DNA from: Paenibacillus hamazuiensis
GTDB taxonomy: Bacteria > Bacillota > Bacilli > Paenibacillales > NBRC-103111
Assembly: GCF_023276405.1 (NCBI RefSeq)
Contig: NZ_JALRMO010000001.1
Span: 1 to 64,000 of the forward strand
Length of the DNA stretch: 64,000 bases
Reading direction: 5' to 3'
Shown: positions 8,132 to 15,765 of the stretch, in pieces
Layout of the letters: every line of letters starts with the position of its first letter
How positions within the stretch are numbered: the first letter of the stretch is position 1
The notes under the pieces: model-generated
Seen by the model: the letters and a program-made list of their open reading frames with translations, nothing else
The model's database searches: none
What the model was told of the DNA's origin: nothing
Translations under genes and position numbers: made by a program

Positions 8132-10408
8132 GTGATGCAGCCCCTCAAGAAATGGCTTAAGATCAACTGGGCCCATACGCAAATTCGGCTTGTCTCGATT
8201 TTGACCGTATCGGTATTTCTGATAATTCTGGCTGTCAGCCTGACTTCGTATTATACGTCCAAGTCGGTGCTGCAGGAGGAGTTAAGCGAGCCTCAGCGCC
8301 AAATCCTGCAGCTCAATATGAACGTGATTGACGAATCGATCAAAGAGAGCGACCAGGTCGCAATTCAGGTCGCGTTAAATCGAAACGTTTACCAATTTTT
8401 AACGAGCGACCATCAGGCCTCCTACAACAACATTACGGAGCTTTATCAACTGCTGACGACGCTCATAGGAAATTCGAAATATATAAAGAGCATCTATGTG
8501 TACGATCTTCAAAGAGGCAGCTTTGTCGCCATTCCGCAAGGCTTCAGCTCCAGCAAGCTGACGTTCGTGGATTCCGACTGGGTGAGCGTCGCTGACGAAT
8601 TCGGGGACAAGCCGACGGTGATCAAGAAGCGGCAAGTTCCCGAAGGGGGGAACAAGAGCGGCTCGAACTTTACATTGTTTCGCAAGATCAACATCCGGGG
8701 CGAGTTTAAAGGGATCGTTGCCGTGAACCTGAAGGACGAGGAGCTGTTTGCCCGGCTGAATCCCAGCCTTAACGGCATTAACCGGATGCGGTTCATCCTG
8801 GACGGGCGTGACGAGGTGTTATATTCCGTATCGAATGTGGAGTTCGACCAGGAAGCGATCCGGCAGGCGCTTGCCGAGCTGAAGGAAACAGCCAGCGGGG
8901 ATATCGCTTATCAGAACCGCAAGCTGCTGGTGAATCAATTGAAGTCGCCCGTAACCGGCTGGAAATATGTTTCCATCGTTGTGCAGGACAGCCTGCTGGC
9001 CAAGTCCCAAAGGGTCCGCGACGCCGTACTGCTGGTATCGATCGCCGCGCTGGCCCTCGGCGGCGTGACGATTTTCTATATTAATGCGGAAGCGTTCCGT
9101 CCTGTCCGGCGTCTGCGGCAATTATTCAGCGCTTATGAACGAAAAGAGAGCGGCATGGGCGGCATCGATCTGGAGAAGCTGACCGACGAGCTGCTGAGCA
9201 ACCATGCGCATTTGTCCCGGCTCGTTCGGGAAACGATGTCGGAGGCTTCCTCCAAGATGCTCCACGATATTTATACCGGCAACCTGACCGGCAAACGCGA
9301 TATCCAGGAAAAATGGAACCGGTATTTTGGCGACTGGCTGAAGGCCCCGGTATCGGTAGCCATTCTGTCGATTGACCGGTACGAAGACTGGTCTCGGCAG
9401 TATTCCGACTCGGACCGTTCGCTCATGAAGTTCGCGCTGGCCAATATTATAGCCGAGCTGTTCGAACCGCAGTGGCGAATCGTCTGCGCCGATTTCGGCA
9501 AAGACAAAACCGCCATACTTCTGCAGCCGCGGGAGACAGGCGCCCCACTCGAAACCAAGCTGGCGGAAGCGATTCAAGTTGTATTCGATTTGCTCAAATT
9601 CCGCATATCTGCGGGAGTCAGCACCCCGCAGCCGGATGTTAACCGCCTGAAGCAGGCGATGCTGGAGGCGGAGAATGCCTTGTCGTACCGGGTGTACCGT
9701 GGGTACGGTCAGGTGATCCCGTTCCATAACGTGTCCGAGCACGAATTGAAAGATCATCAGCCTGCCGGACAGGAGCTCGAAGATGTGGTTCGCGCCATTC
9801 AAGAAGGGGATGAAGCCGCAGCTTCGGAAGGGCTGGACCGCATGTTCCTGCACCTGCGCACCGAATATGGGTATCCTTCCGCCGTCTTTTCCTTCCTGCA
9901 GGAATTCGTTGAGCGGATCGGACAGCTCGGACCGGCTGAAGAGCAGGAGGCGGAGCCTGCCTACGAGCGGTTCGAGACGCTGCATTTGGACGACATCCGG
10001 CAGGAGCTGGACCGGCGGATCGATCCGTTGGTCAGGCGGTACCGCCGGCTCGTTGAAAGCAAGGACTTTATCATGTGCCGCCGCATGATCGACTACATGA
10101 AGCAGCATCTCGGCGAGCCGATCGGCATTCCCGAAATTGCCGACTCCATAGGAATCAGCAGCAGTCTGGCGAGCCAAGTTTTCAAGCAGGAGACGGGTGA
10201 GACGATATATAACTACTTGACCCGAATTCGTATGGATAGGGCGGCCGAACTTCTGGTCAAAACGGATTCCCGCATTTCCGACATCGCGGTGATGGTCGGT
10301 TATCAGCATGAGAACAGCTTTATCCGCATTTTCCGTAAATATAAAGATATTACTCCCGGCAAATACCGGGATATGATGAGAACCCGAACGGACTTCCTGA
10401 TCGAATAA
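8132..10408 (+). CDS. Membrane-anchored AraC-family regulator (one-component sensor)
   Basis: A 758-residue protein combining an extracytoplasmic sensor with a DNA-binding domain. Membrane segments lie at about residues 20-42 and 298-318 and enclose a roughly 255-residue outside domain. The last 100 residues form a double helix-turn-helix AraC domain (IPEIADSIGISSSLASQVFK, then ISDIAVMVGYQHENSFIRIF). The start is GTG 8132 or ATG 8135, after GGGAAG. There is no receiver domain or kinase, so it probably senses and regulates by itself, like YtdP-type regulators. It lies 150 bases after the solute-binding gene and ends the pectin unit. It is the likely activator of this importer and perhaps of the lyase (inferred). 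Confidence 0.87.
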   Translation: MMQPLKKWLKINWAHTQIRLVSILTVSVFLIILAVSLTSYYTSKSVLQEELSEPQRQILQLNMNVIDESIKESDQVAIQVALNRNVYQFLTSDHQASYNNITELYQLLTTLIGNSKYIKSIYVYDLQRGSFVAIPQGFSSSKLTFVDSDWVSVADEFGDKPTVIKKRQVPEGGNKSGSNFTLFRKINIRGEFKGIVAVNLKDEELFARLNPSLNGINRMRFILDGRDEVLYSVSNVEFDQEAIRQALAELKETASGDIAYQNRKLLVNQLKSPVTGWKYVSIVVQDSLLAKSQRVRDAVLLVSIAALALGGVTIFYINAEAFRPVRRLRQLFSAYERKESGMGGIDLEKLTDELLSNHAHLSRLVRETMSEASSKMLHDIYTGNLTGKRDIQEKWNRYFGDWLKAPVSVAILSIDRYEDWSRQYSDSDRSLMKFALANIIAELFEPQWRIVCADFGKDKTAILLQPRETGAPLETKLAEAIQVVFDLLKFRISAGVSTPQPDVNRLKQAMLEAENALSYRVYRGYGQVIPFHNVSEHELKDHQPAGQELEDVVRAIQEGDEAAASEGLDRMFLHLRTEYGYPSAVFSFLQEFVERIGQLGPAEEQEAEPAYERFETLHLDDIRQELDRRIDPLVRRYRRLVESKDFIMCRRMIDYMKQHLGEPIGIPEIADSIGISSSLASQVFKQETGETIYNYLTRIRMDRAAELLVKTDSRISDIAVMVGYQHENSFIRIFRKYKDITPGKYRDMMRTRTDFLIE

Positions 10409-10448
10409 CCGGCAGGGCAGGAGTGCGTCTTCGCGAAATTCGGTACAT

Positions 10449-10479
10449 CCCCAAACCTTGAAAAGGGTCTGGGGATTTT
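10449..10479 (+). terminator. Probable terminator after the AraC regulator gene
   Basis: CCCCAAACC and GGGTCTGGGG form a 9-bp stem with one mismatch, followed by ATTTT. The short T-run makes it a weak candidate. Confidence 0.45.
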
Positions 10480-10618
10480 GCCGTTTGGGGGTCGGAAATC
10501 TATCGCTTTCTACGGGTAATGACTATCAACATTCAAAAAAAAGGAAAATTGTGCTATGCTATTTTAGGATTCATAGAACTAGAAAACAAGCAATACACTT
10601 TAACGATAGGAGTGGTCG

Positions 10619-11908
10619 GTGATTAGCGAATCATCTTTTGACCAAATGGATGTCCATGGCCTCACTCCGGACAAACAGCTCGACCTCGGAAATTTTCCGG
10701 CCGGCTCGGATCTGTTTCTACTTTTGAAAAATGCGCTGCAAAGAATGGAACAGGGCCAAATTCTCGAGCTCATCAGCACGAACCCCCATATTAAAGAAGC
10801 GCTGCAAAGCTGGTGCAGGCTGCACCGGTATTCGTTCCTCATGGCGCTGGACGGTGGCGACCACTACCGTTACCTCATCGGGAACAAGCCGCATGCCGCG
10901 GGAGAACAGCCCGACTGGGGCATCAAGCTCCCCGTTCGCAAGGGCGGCAAGCTCGATATCCGCGATTGGTTTCAAGGCAGAGTCGGGGACATGCTGGAGA
11001 AGGCTCCGGCTTATGTCGGTTTTGTTCCGCGCGGAGCCGTCCCGGAGCCCGGCGTGCCCGACTTCGGCTTCGATCTTAACCAGAAAAACGATGTCTGGTC
11101 CCATAATTTGCTGGACCTGTACGAGCAGGCGAAGGAAAATCAATGGAACGCAACGTCCGATATCGCCTGGGAAGAGCTTACGCCGCTTCCGGACGATCTG
11201 GAGTGGGCGGTTTGCCAGACCATGACCTTTCTCGCGGAAAACGAGTATTCGGCCTTGTACATACCGGCTAAATTTATCGCACAAATCAACCCGCATTATA
11301 TCGAAGCGGTTATGTACCTTTCCACGCTCATCCAAGACGAATCCAGGCATATCGAAGCTTTTACGAAGCGTGCGCTCGCCAACGGGGGAGGGCTGCAGTA
11401 TTCCTCCGCCTTAACGGAACGTTCTCTTCACAGCTTGTTTATTCAGGAAGACTATTTCAAATCATCCTTCCTGCTTCATGTACTCGGAGAAGGGACGTTT
11501 CTCGATCTGCTGAACTTTATCGAAGAACACGCGCCGGACCCGGTCACGCGGCAGATCGTCAATTTGGCGAAAATCGATGAAGGCCGCCATGTGGCGTACG
11601 GTATCGGCCATGTGCGCCACATCCTGGAGCGGAACCCGAACATGGCGAAAGCGTTGATCGAAGCCGCGGAGGAGCGCAATCAGTATTTGCATTCGGTGGA
11701 TACCGGAGACAATTCGTATTTCCTGGAGGCGCTGGCGATTTTGGCCGGCGGCGGGCGCTCCCCCGAGCAACTGAAAACCGGCTTCGAGCGCGTGGGCAAG
11801 CTGAAAGAAATCATGTACGAGCACCGCATTCAGCGATTGCTGCAAATCGGCCTGGACCGCGAGACGGCGGAAACCATCTCTCAGGCGCATACGCCGAATT
11901 TCATGTAG
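10619..11908 (+). CDS. TusA-like domain fused to a ferritin-like di-iron protein
   Basis: 429 residues from the GTG at 10619, after ATAGGAG. Residues about 8-75 (DVHGLTPDKQLDLGNF onward) resemble the small alpha/beta TusA/SirA fold, but no clear catalytic CPxP motif is present, so sulfur transfer is not assured. Residues about 180-400 are helical and carry a full di-iron ligand set in the order of ferritin-like oxygenases: Glu207 or Glu209 (ENEYSAL), Glu241-x-x-His244 (DESRH), Glu291 (GEGTF) and Glu321-x-x-His324 (DEGRH). This suggests O2-dependent oxidation, N-oxygenation or similar chemistry in the cytoplasm. It is the first gene of a tight run with an acyl-CoA-dehydrogenase-fold protein and a cytoplasmic PhnD-like protein. 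A weak promoter (TTCAAA, 17 bases, TATGCT) may lie upstream. The product is unknown. Confidence 0.72.
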   Translation: MISESSFDQMDVHGLTPDKQLDLGNFPAGSDLFLLLKNALQRMEQGQILELISTNPHIKEALQSWCRLHRYSFLMALDGGDHYRYLIGNKPHAAGEQPDWGIKLPVRKGGKLDIRDWFQGRVGDMLEKAPAYVGFVPRGAVPEPGVPDFGFDLNQKNDVWSHNLLDLYEQAKENQWNATSDIAWEELTPLPDDLEWAVCQTMTFLAENEYSALYIPAKFIAQINPHYIEAVMYLSTLIQDESRHIEAFTKRALANGGGLQYSSALTERSLHSLFIQEDYFKSSFLLHVLGEGTFLDLLNFIEEHAPDPVTRQIVNLAKIDEGRHVAYGIGHVRHILERNPNMAKALIEAAEERNQYLHSVDTGDNSYFLEALAILAGGGRSPEQLKTGFERVGKLKEIMYEHRIQRLLQIGLDRETAETISQAHTPNFM

Positions 11909-11939
11909 ATCATATTTGTATAAAAAGGAGACTACGACG

Positions 11940-13067
11940 ATGTCGAATTTCGTACTGCTTGCCAAACAAATAACCGACGAGGTCATCGCCCCGCTCGCCG
12001 CAGAAATCGATTCCGCTCGCCGCTTTCCCGAGGAAGGTATCCGCGCATTAGGCAAGGCCGGGCTGCTCGGTTTGCTCGTCCCGGAACAACATGGTGGACT
12101 TGGGGGGAATCTGGCGGATCTGGCCGCCGTTACGGAGACGATCGGAGCCGCCTGCGGTTCGACGGCGATGTGCTTCCTCATGCACTCTTGCGCGACGGCC
12201 GTCATTGCTTCCAAAGCGACGCCGGAGCAGCAGGAAACATATCTTCGGCCGATCGCCCAAGGCGAGAAGCTCGGGACGCTGGCGTTCAGCGAAACGGGAA
12301 CGGGAGCCCATTTCTATATTCCGGAAATCCGGGCGAAGCGGGAGGACGATTTTTTCGTGCTCAGCGGTAAAAAAGGCTTCGTCACGAACGGAAAGCGCGC
12401 CGATTTTCTCATCGTTTTGACCAATGCGGCGGCCGCGGAGCAAGGGCTGGATATGCTCATTGTCGACACCGATATGCCGGGTGTCCGTTTTGAAGGAGAA
12501 TGGCAAGGGATCGGCCTCAGCGGCAATAACAGCATTTCGCTGCAGCTGGACAACGTGAAAATACCCGCTTCCGGGCTGGTCGGGGCGGAAGGGGACGGCA
12601 TGGGTCTCATCTTCCAGGTTGTGGCCCCCACTTTCATTTTGGGCGTCGCCGGAGTGAACGCCGGCATCGCCAGAGGGGCTTACGAAGCGGCGCTCCGGCA
12701 TGCGAAGACGAGAACTTATGCCGACGGCAGGGCGCTGGCGGATATTCAGGCGATTCAATTTTACTTGTCCGATATGTTCGGTGCTGTCGAGGCGGCCTCC
12801 GTCTACGTGCAAAACGCGGCAAAAGCGGCGCTGAGCGGCCAAGCCGACGCCATTATGCACGTCATGCAGTCGAAAATCATCGCCTCCGAGCACGCGATCA
12901 AGGTGACGAATTTGGCCATGCAGGTATGCGGCGGACAAGGTTATACGAAAGCTCTTCCGGTAGAACGATATTTGCGTGACGCCAGAGCGGGAGCGGTCAT
13001 GGCCCCGACGACCGAGGTGCTGAAGGAATGGGTCGGCAAATCCGTCGCCGGCATTCCGTTATTTTAA
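11940..13067 (+). CDS. Acyl-CoA dehydrogenase-fold flavoprotein, possibly a monooxygenase
   Basis: 375 residues. The ATG at 11940 follows AAAAGGAG. The fold is that of acyl-CoA dehydrogenases: an N-terminal helical domain, the mid-domain LAFSETGTGAHF flavin/substrate stretch (about residues 117-128), and the C-terminal VCGGQGYTKALPVERYLRDAR. The segment after RYLRDAR normally holds the YEGT glutamate that acts as catalytic base. Here it reads AGAVMAPTTEVL, so that Glu is absent. This favours a flavin-dependent monooxygenase or oxidase of the DszC/SfnB/nitroalkane-oxidase side of the superfamily over an ordinary dehydrogenase (inferred). It sits 31 bases after the di-iron gene and 30 before the PhnD-like gene. 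Confidence 0.8.
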   Translation: MSNFVLLAKQITDEVIAPLAAEIDSARRFPEEGIRALGKAGLLGLLVPEQHGGLGGNLADLAAVTETIGAACGSTAMCFLMHSCATAVIASKATPEQQETYLRPIAQGEKLGTLAFSETGTGAHFYIPEIRAKREDDFFVLSGKKGFVTNGKRADFLIVLTNAAAAEQGLDMLIVDTDMPGVRFEGEWQGIGLSGNNSISLQLDNVKIPASGLVGAEGDGMGLIFQVVAPTFILGVAGVNAGIARGAYEAALRHAKTRTYADGRALADIQAIQFYLSDMFGAVEAASVYVQNAAKAALSGQADAIMHVMQSKIIASEHAIKVTNLAMQVCGGQGYTKALPVERYLRDARAGAVMAPTTEVLKEWVGKSVAGIPLF

Positions 13068-13097
13068 AAATCAAGGACTTTCAAGGAGGGAACGAGC

Positions 13098-13928
13098 ATG
13101 GAGAGATTGCCTAACAAAGCGCTGATGGTGGGAGCGGTCGCTTACGATCCGAAGGTGATTCCGATTTGGGACATCATTCGCGACTATTATCAACAAAATG
13201 ATTTTCCGATCGATTATGTGCTGTTTTCCAACTACGAAGCGCAGGTCGAAGCGCTGCTAAACGGTTTTATCGATATTGCCTGGAATACGAACGTCGCCTA
13301 TGTGCGCATCCAGGAAAGGCTTGGCGGCAAAGCGAAGGTGCTGGCGATGCGCGACACGGACATAGGGTTTACTTCGAAAATTATCGCCAGAGCGGACAAA
13401 GGAATCGAAAGCTTGGCCGATCTGAAGGGCAAGCGTTTTGCATTGGGCAGCGCCGATTCGGGGCAGGCCGCGATTTTGCCGTATCATTTCGTGAAGATGA
13501 ACGGGGTTGATCCCGAGAAGGATCTTACTCTCATCCGGTTCAATCTCGATGTAGGCAAGCACGGAGATACCGGAACGAGCGAATTGGAAGTTCTGCGTGC
13601 GTTGAAGCAGGGAGAAGCGGATGCGGGAGCGATCGGCGAATCGACGTGGATTCGCTTGCTGGAGCTGGGGCAGGTGAACACGGATGAAATCAGAGCCGTC
13701 TGGACGTCGCCGGGCTACAGCCATTGTAATTTCACCGTGCTCCCCGATTTTGACGACGCACTCGGGAACCGCTTCAGAGACCTGCTGTTCCGGATGGACC
13801 CCGCGGTGCCGGAAATCCGCAAGATGATGGAGATGGAAGGACTGAACGAATGGGTTGGCGGCGAAGGAGCGGGGCTGGCCGGATATGAAGTGTTATTCGA
13901 AGCGATGAGAGATCAGGGATTGCTGTAA
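13098..13928 (+). CDS. PhnD/SBP-fold protein without signal peptide
   Basis: 276 residues, starting MERLPNKALMVGAV after a strong AAGGAGG. The sequence resembles the periplasmic-binding fold of PhnD/SsuA/NMT1-type proteins: ADKGIESLADLKGKRFALGS, then LRALKQGEADAGAIGES. There is no signal peptide, lipobox or N-terminal hydrophobic helix, and no transporter permease or ATPase next to it. It is therefore probably cytoplasmic and may be an enzyme or binding protein. Known precedents for cytoplasmic enzymes with this fold are MqnA/MqnD and Thi5. It closes the three-gene cassette with the di-iron and flavin proteins, and may bind or process their small-molecule substrate (inferred). Confidence 0.75.
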   Translation: MERLPNKALMVGAVAYDPKVIPIWDIIRDYYQQNDFPIDYVLFSNYEAQVEALLNGFIDIAWNTNVAYVRIQERLGGKAKVLAMRDTDIGFTSKIIARADKGIESLADLKGKRFALGSADSGQAAILPYHFVKMNGVDPEKDLTLIRFNLDVGKHGDTGTSELEVLRALKQGEADAGAIGESTWIRLLELGQVNTDEIRAVWTSPGYSHCNFTVLPDFDDALGNRFRDLLFRMDPAVPEIRKMMEMEGLNEWVGGEGAGLAGYEVLFEAMRDQGLL

Positions 13929-13948
13929 CAGTAGGAGGGATCATTTTT

Positions 13949-14410
13949 TTGAAAAGAAAGATCGCATCCGCGGTTTTATCTGCTGCGATTGCCTGTTCCT
14001 TGTCCGCTTCTTCCTTCGCTCAAGAGGCTGTAAACGCCAGTCCTAATGTGACAGACGGAATTTTTATCCCCGCGGAGGTTGGCAGCTCGTGGAGCAATAC
14101 CGTTACGTCCGACAATACCCCGGCTACGGCCACGTCTCAATTTGTTGTGCCTCCTACTTACGGTTATGTGAAAATGCGGTTTTACAATAAAGATTCGCAG
14201 CCAGTTACGATCACTATAAAACATGAGTCCGATAAGGAATACTATTCAAAAACAATTCCCGGCGGTTCGGAAGATACTTGGAGAAGCGTTCCCGATTACC
14301 CGGATGGCGTTCGTTCCGGCACATATACCGTTCAGTATCATTCCGCCGAGGGGCAAGTAAATGTTCAATACAGCGGTTTTGCTTCCGGCAACAAAAATGA
14401 TTTAAATTAA
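13949..14410 (+). CDS. Small secreted protein of unknown function
   Basis: 153 residues from the TTG at 13949, after AGGAGGG. A clear signal peptide (MKRKIASAVLSAAIACSLSA) ends near SFAQ at about residue 25. The mature part is about 125 residues, rich in Ser/Thr/Tyr with alternating beta-like stretches (YGYVKMRFYNKD, VTITIKHES, TYTVQYHS). It has no Cys in the mature part. It may be a small beta-sandwich. No family was recognised. It lies 20 bases after the PhnD-like gene and before a terminator, so it may be co-transcribed with the cassette. Confidence 0.7.
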   Translation: MKRKIASAVLSAAIACSLSASSFAQEAVNASPNVTDGIFIPAEVGSSWSNTVTSDNTPATATSQFVVPPTYGYVKMRFYNKDSQPVTITIKHESDKEYYSKTIPGGSEDTWRSVPDYPDGVRSGTYTVQYHSAEGQVNVQYSGFASGNKNDLN

Positions 14411-14421
14411 CGGGTTGAGGG

Positions 14422-14463
14422 AGCTGCTGTCGAAAGTGCATCACTATCGACGGCAGCTTCTTC
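14422..14463 (+). terminator. Probable terminator after the secreted protein gene
   Basis: A 12-bp stem (AGCTGCTGTCGA / TCGACGGCAGCT, one G-U pair) is followed by TCTTCTT. It marks the end of the 10619-14410 unit. Confidence 0.55.
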
Positions 14464-14528
14464 TTGCTCCTAAGCTTACATGCGCCATCGTCCCCGCGAT
14501 CATCCGGCAGGATGAATAAATCTTTTAT

Positions 14529-14576
14529 TTGACTTGTATACAAGGATGCTAGTATAATGTGTGTAAAACGTTTACA
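14529..14576 (+). promoter_or_regulatory. Sigma-A promoter with two operator palindromes for the GntR/FCD gene
   Basis: TTGACT (14529-14534), an 18-base spacer and TATAAT (14553-14558) form a good sigma-A promoter. CTTGTATACAAG (14533-14544), a perfect 12-bp palindrome, sits inside the spacer and matches the TTGTATACAA core known for GntR/FCD regulators. TGTAAAACGTTTACA (14562-14576), a second dyad, covers the expected transcription start. The layout predicts autorepression. The second dyad could also be a site for a LacI-type regulator. Confidence 0.65.
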
Positions 14577-14592
14577 AGAGGCAGGTGAGAAC

Positions 14593-15297
14593 ATGGACCT
14601 TCTTTCAAACATTTCAAGAAAGAGAGAAACGTTATCCGATCACGCGTATCACGTCATCAGGGAAGCGATCGTTACGCTGCGTCTCGAGCCGGGGAAGCTG
14701 GTGTTTGAGGGGGAGCTGGGCACAACGCTGGGAGTTAGCCGAACCCCTATACGGGAAGCCTTTCGCCGTTTAATGGCCGAGGAGTTGATCGAAGTTCAAC
14801 CCCAGCGCGGCGCGAGAATCGCTTATATTTCGAAGAAGAAGATTAATGAAGCCAGGTTTGTAAGAGTCAGCCTGGAAGTAAGCGCCTTCAAGGAAGCGGC
14901 ACAGCATTGGGATCCGGCAAATCCGCGAATTCAAATGCTTTACGATAAAATCCGAGGCATTTTGGAAGAGCAGAAGAAAGTGATTGATGAACAAAATTTC
15001 GAAACTTTTTTTAAGCTGGACGAGCAGTTCCACTATTCCATTTTGGAGGCAACGGACAATTCCACCTTAATAACGATCATCAATCAAATGCGGGGGCATT
15101 TGAACCGCATGCGTTATTTGGAGTTGCAGGAAACGAAACATACGAGAAAACTCGTTGCCGAGCACGAAGCGATCTTCGAAGCGATCGTATCCAAAAACGT
15201 CGAACAAACCGAACGTTTGCTTTGCGATCATATTCGTTGGATTGAGGACAGCATGGACCAGATTATTCAAAAATATCCTCATTATTTTAAGAGTTAG
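14593..15297 (+). CDS. GntR-family regulator with FCD ligand domain
   Basis: A 234-residue repressor-type protein. The winged helix at about residues 15-75 includes VFEGELGTTLGVSRTPIREA. The C-terminal FCD helical bundle (about 95-225) carries the usual metal/ligand residues in DEQFHYSILEATDNSTL and EHEAIFEAI. The ATG at 14593 follows AGGTGAG. An upstream ATG is less likely because it lies in the promoter. FCD members sense sugar acids, hydroxy acids and related metabolites. The gene lies directly upstream of the fused ribose-type importer, cyclase and dehydrogenase and is their likely regulator (inferred). Confidence 0.88.
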   Translation: MDLLSNISRKRETLSDHAYHVIREAIVTLRLEPGKLVFEGELGTTLGVSRTPIREAFRRLMAEELIEVQPQRGARIAYISKKKINEARFVRVSLEVSAFKEAAQHWDPANPRIQMLYDKIRGILEEQKKVIDEQNFETFFKLDEQFHYSILEATDNSTLITIINQMRGHLNRMRYLELQETKHTRKLVAEHEAIFEAIVSKNVEQTERLLCDHIRWIEDSMDQIIQKYPHYFKS

Positions 15298-15345
15298 CGG
15301 GCGCGCTTTCAAATACGCGCTTGAATATCGTATAAGCTCGCCAAA

Positions 15346-15364
15346 ACTTGTATGCTAGTATAAC
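15346..15364 (+). promoter_or_regulatory. Shared box upstream of the fused ABC importer
   Basis: ACTTGT and ATGCTAGTATAA lie here. The 12-base string ATGCTAGTATAA also occurs in the GntR promoter (14546-14557), where it contains most of the -10 box. TATAAC (15359-15364) could be a -10 without a good -35. A consensus TTGACA follows at 15367. The shared string suggests common control by the FCD regulator. Confidence 0.35.
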
Positions 15365-15409
15365 AGTTGACATTTCTTGTCTCGGACGACTCATTTTGGA
15401 GGTGGGACA

Positions 15410-15763
15410 TTGATCGATTCATTACTGCTCGATATGAACGAAGGGAGTAAAAGCAGCGTGCCGCATTCGAATCCGGGAGCAACTCCTGTGCTGAAGATGA
15501 TGAACATATCCAAATTTTATGGCGTAACCCGGGCCTTGCATCAGATGAATCTGGAGATATATCCGGGGGAAGTCATCGGTTTGGTCGGGGCCAACGGGGC
15601 CGGGAAATCGACGCTTATGAAAATTATGACCGGCGTTGTTCAGCCTACCGAAGGTTCTGTCCTCATAGACGGAGAGACCATGGTGAAATTTGATCTCCGA
15701 AGCTGGCTAACCGGCATGGGGTTGCCTGCGTATATCAGGAGCTTTCGTTATGTACGAATCTGA
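15410..15763 (+). CDS. N-terminal fragment of the frameshifted ribose-type ABC ATPase
   Basis: The TTG at 15410 follows GGAGG by 7 bases. The fragment carries the first Walker A motif ([13 protein letters not shown]) of an RbsA/MglA-like ATPase. After residue about 103 the frame runs into unrelated sequence and stops. Adding one base to the G-run at 15718-15721 would continue the protein as [11 protein letters not shown] into the frame that starts at 15766. The two pieces are therefore one gene of about 838 residues interrupted by a single-base deletion or a sequencing error. Confidence 0.75.
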   Translation: MIDSLLLDMNEGSKSSVPHSNPGATPVLKMMNISKFYGVTRALHQMNLEIYPGEVIGLVGANGAGKSTLMKIMTGVVQPTEGSVLIDGETMVKFDLRSWLTGMGLPAYIRSFRYVRI

Positions 15764-15765
15764 AC

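Noticed and set aside
9122-10309. 395-codon minus-strand open frame inside the AraC regulator gene
   Set aside because: Shadow of the AraC-family gene, no plausible domain.
13098-13928. Phosphonate or phosphite importer
   Set aside because: The PhnD-like protein has no signal peptide and there is no PhnC or PhnE gene nearby, so a transporter is not supported.
14562-14576. cre site in the GntR promoter
   Set aside because: The dyad is 15 bases with an extra base relative to the 14-base cre consensus; only 12 of 14 positions match. Kept only as a generic operator candidate.
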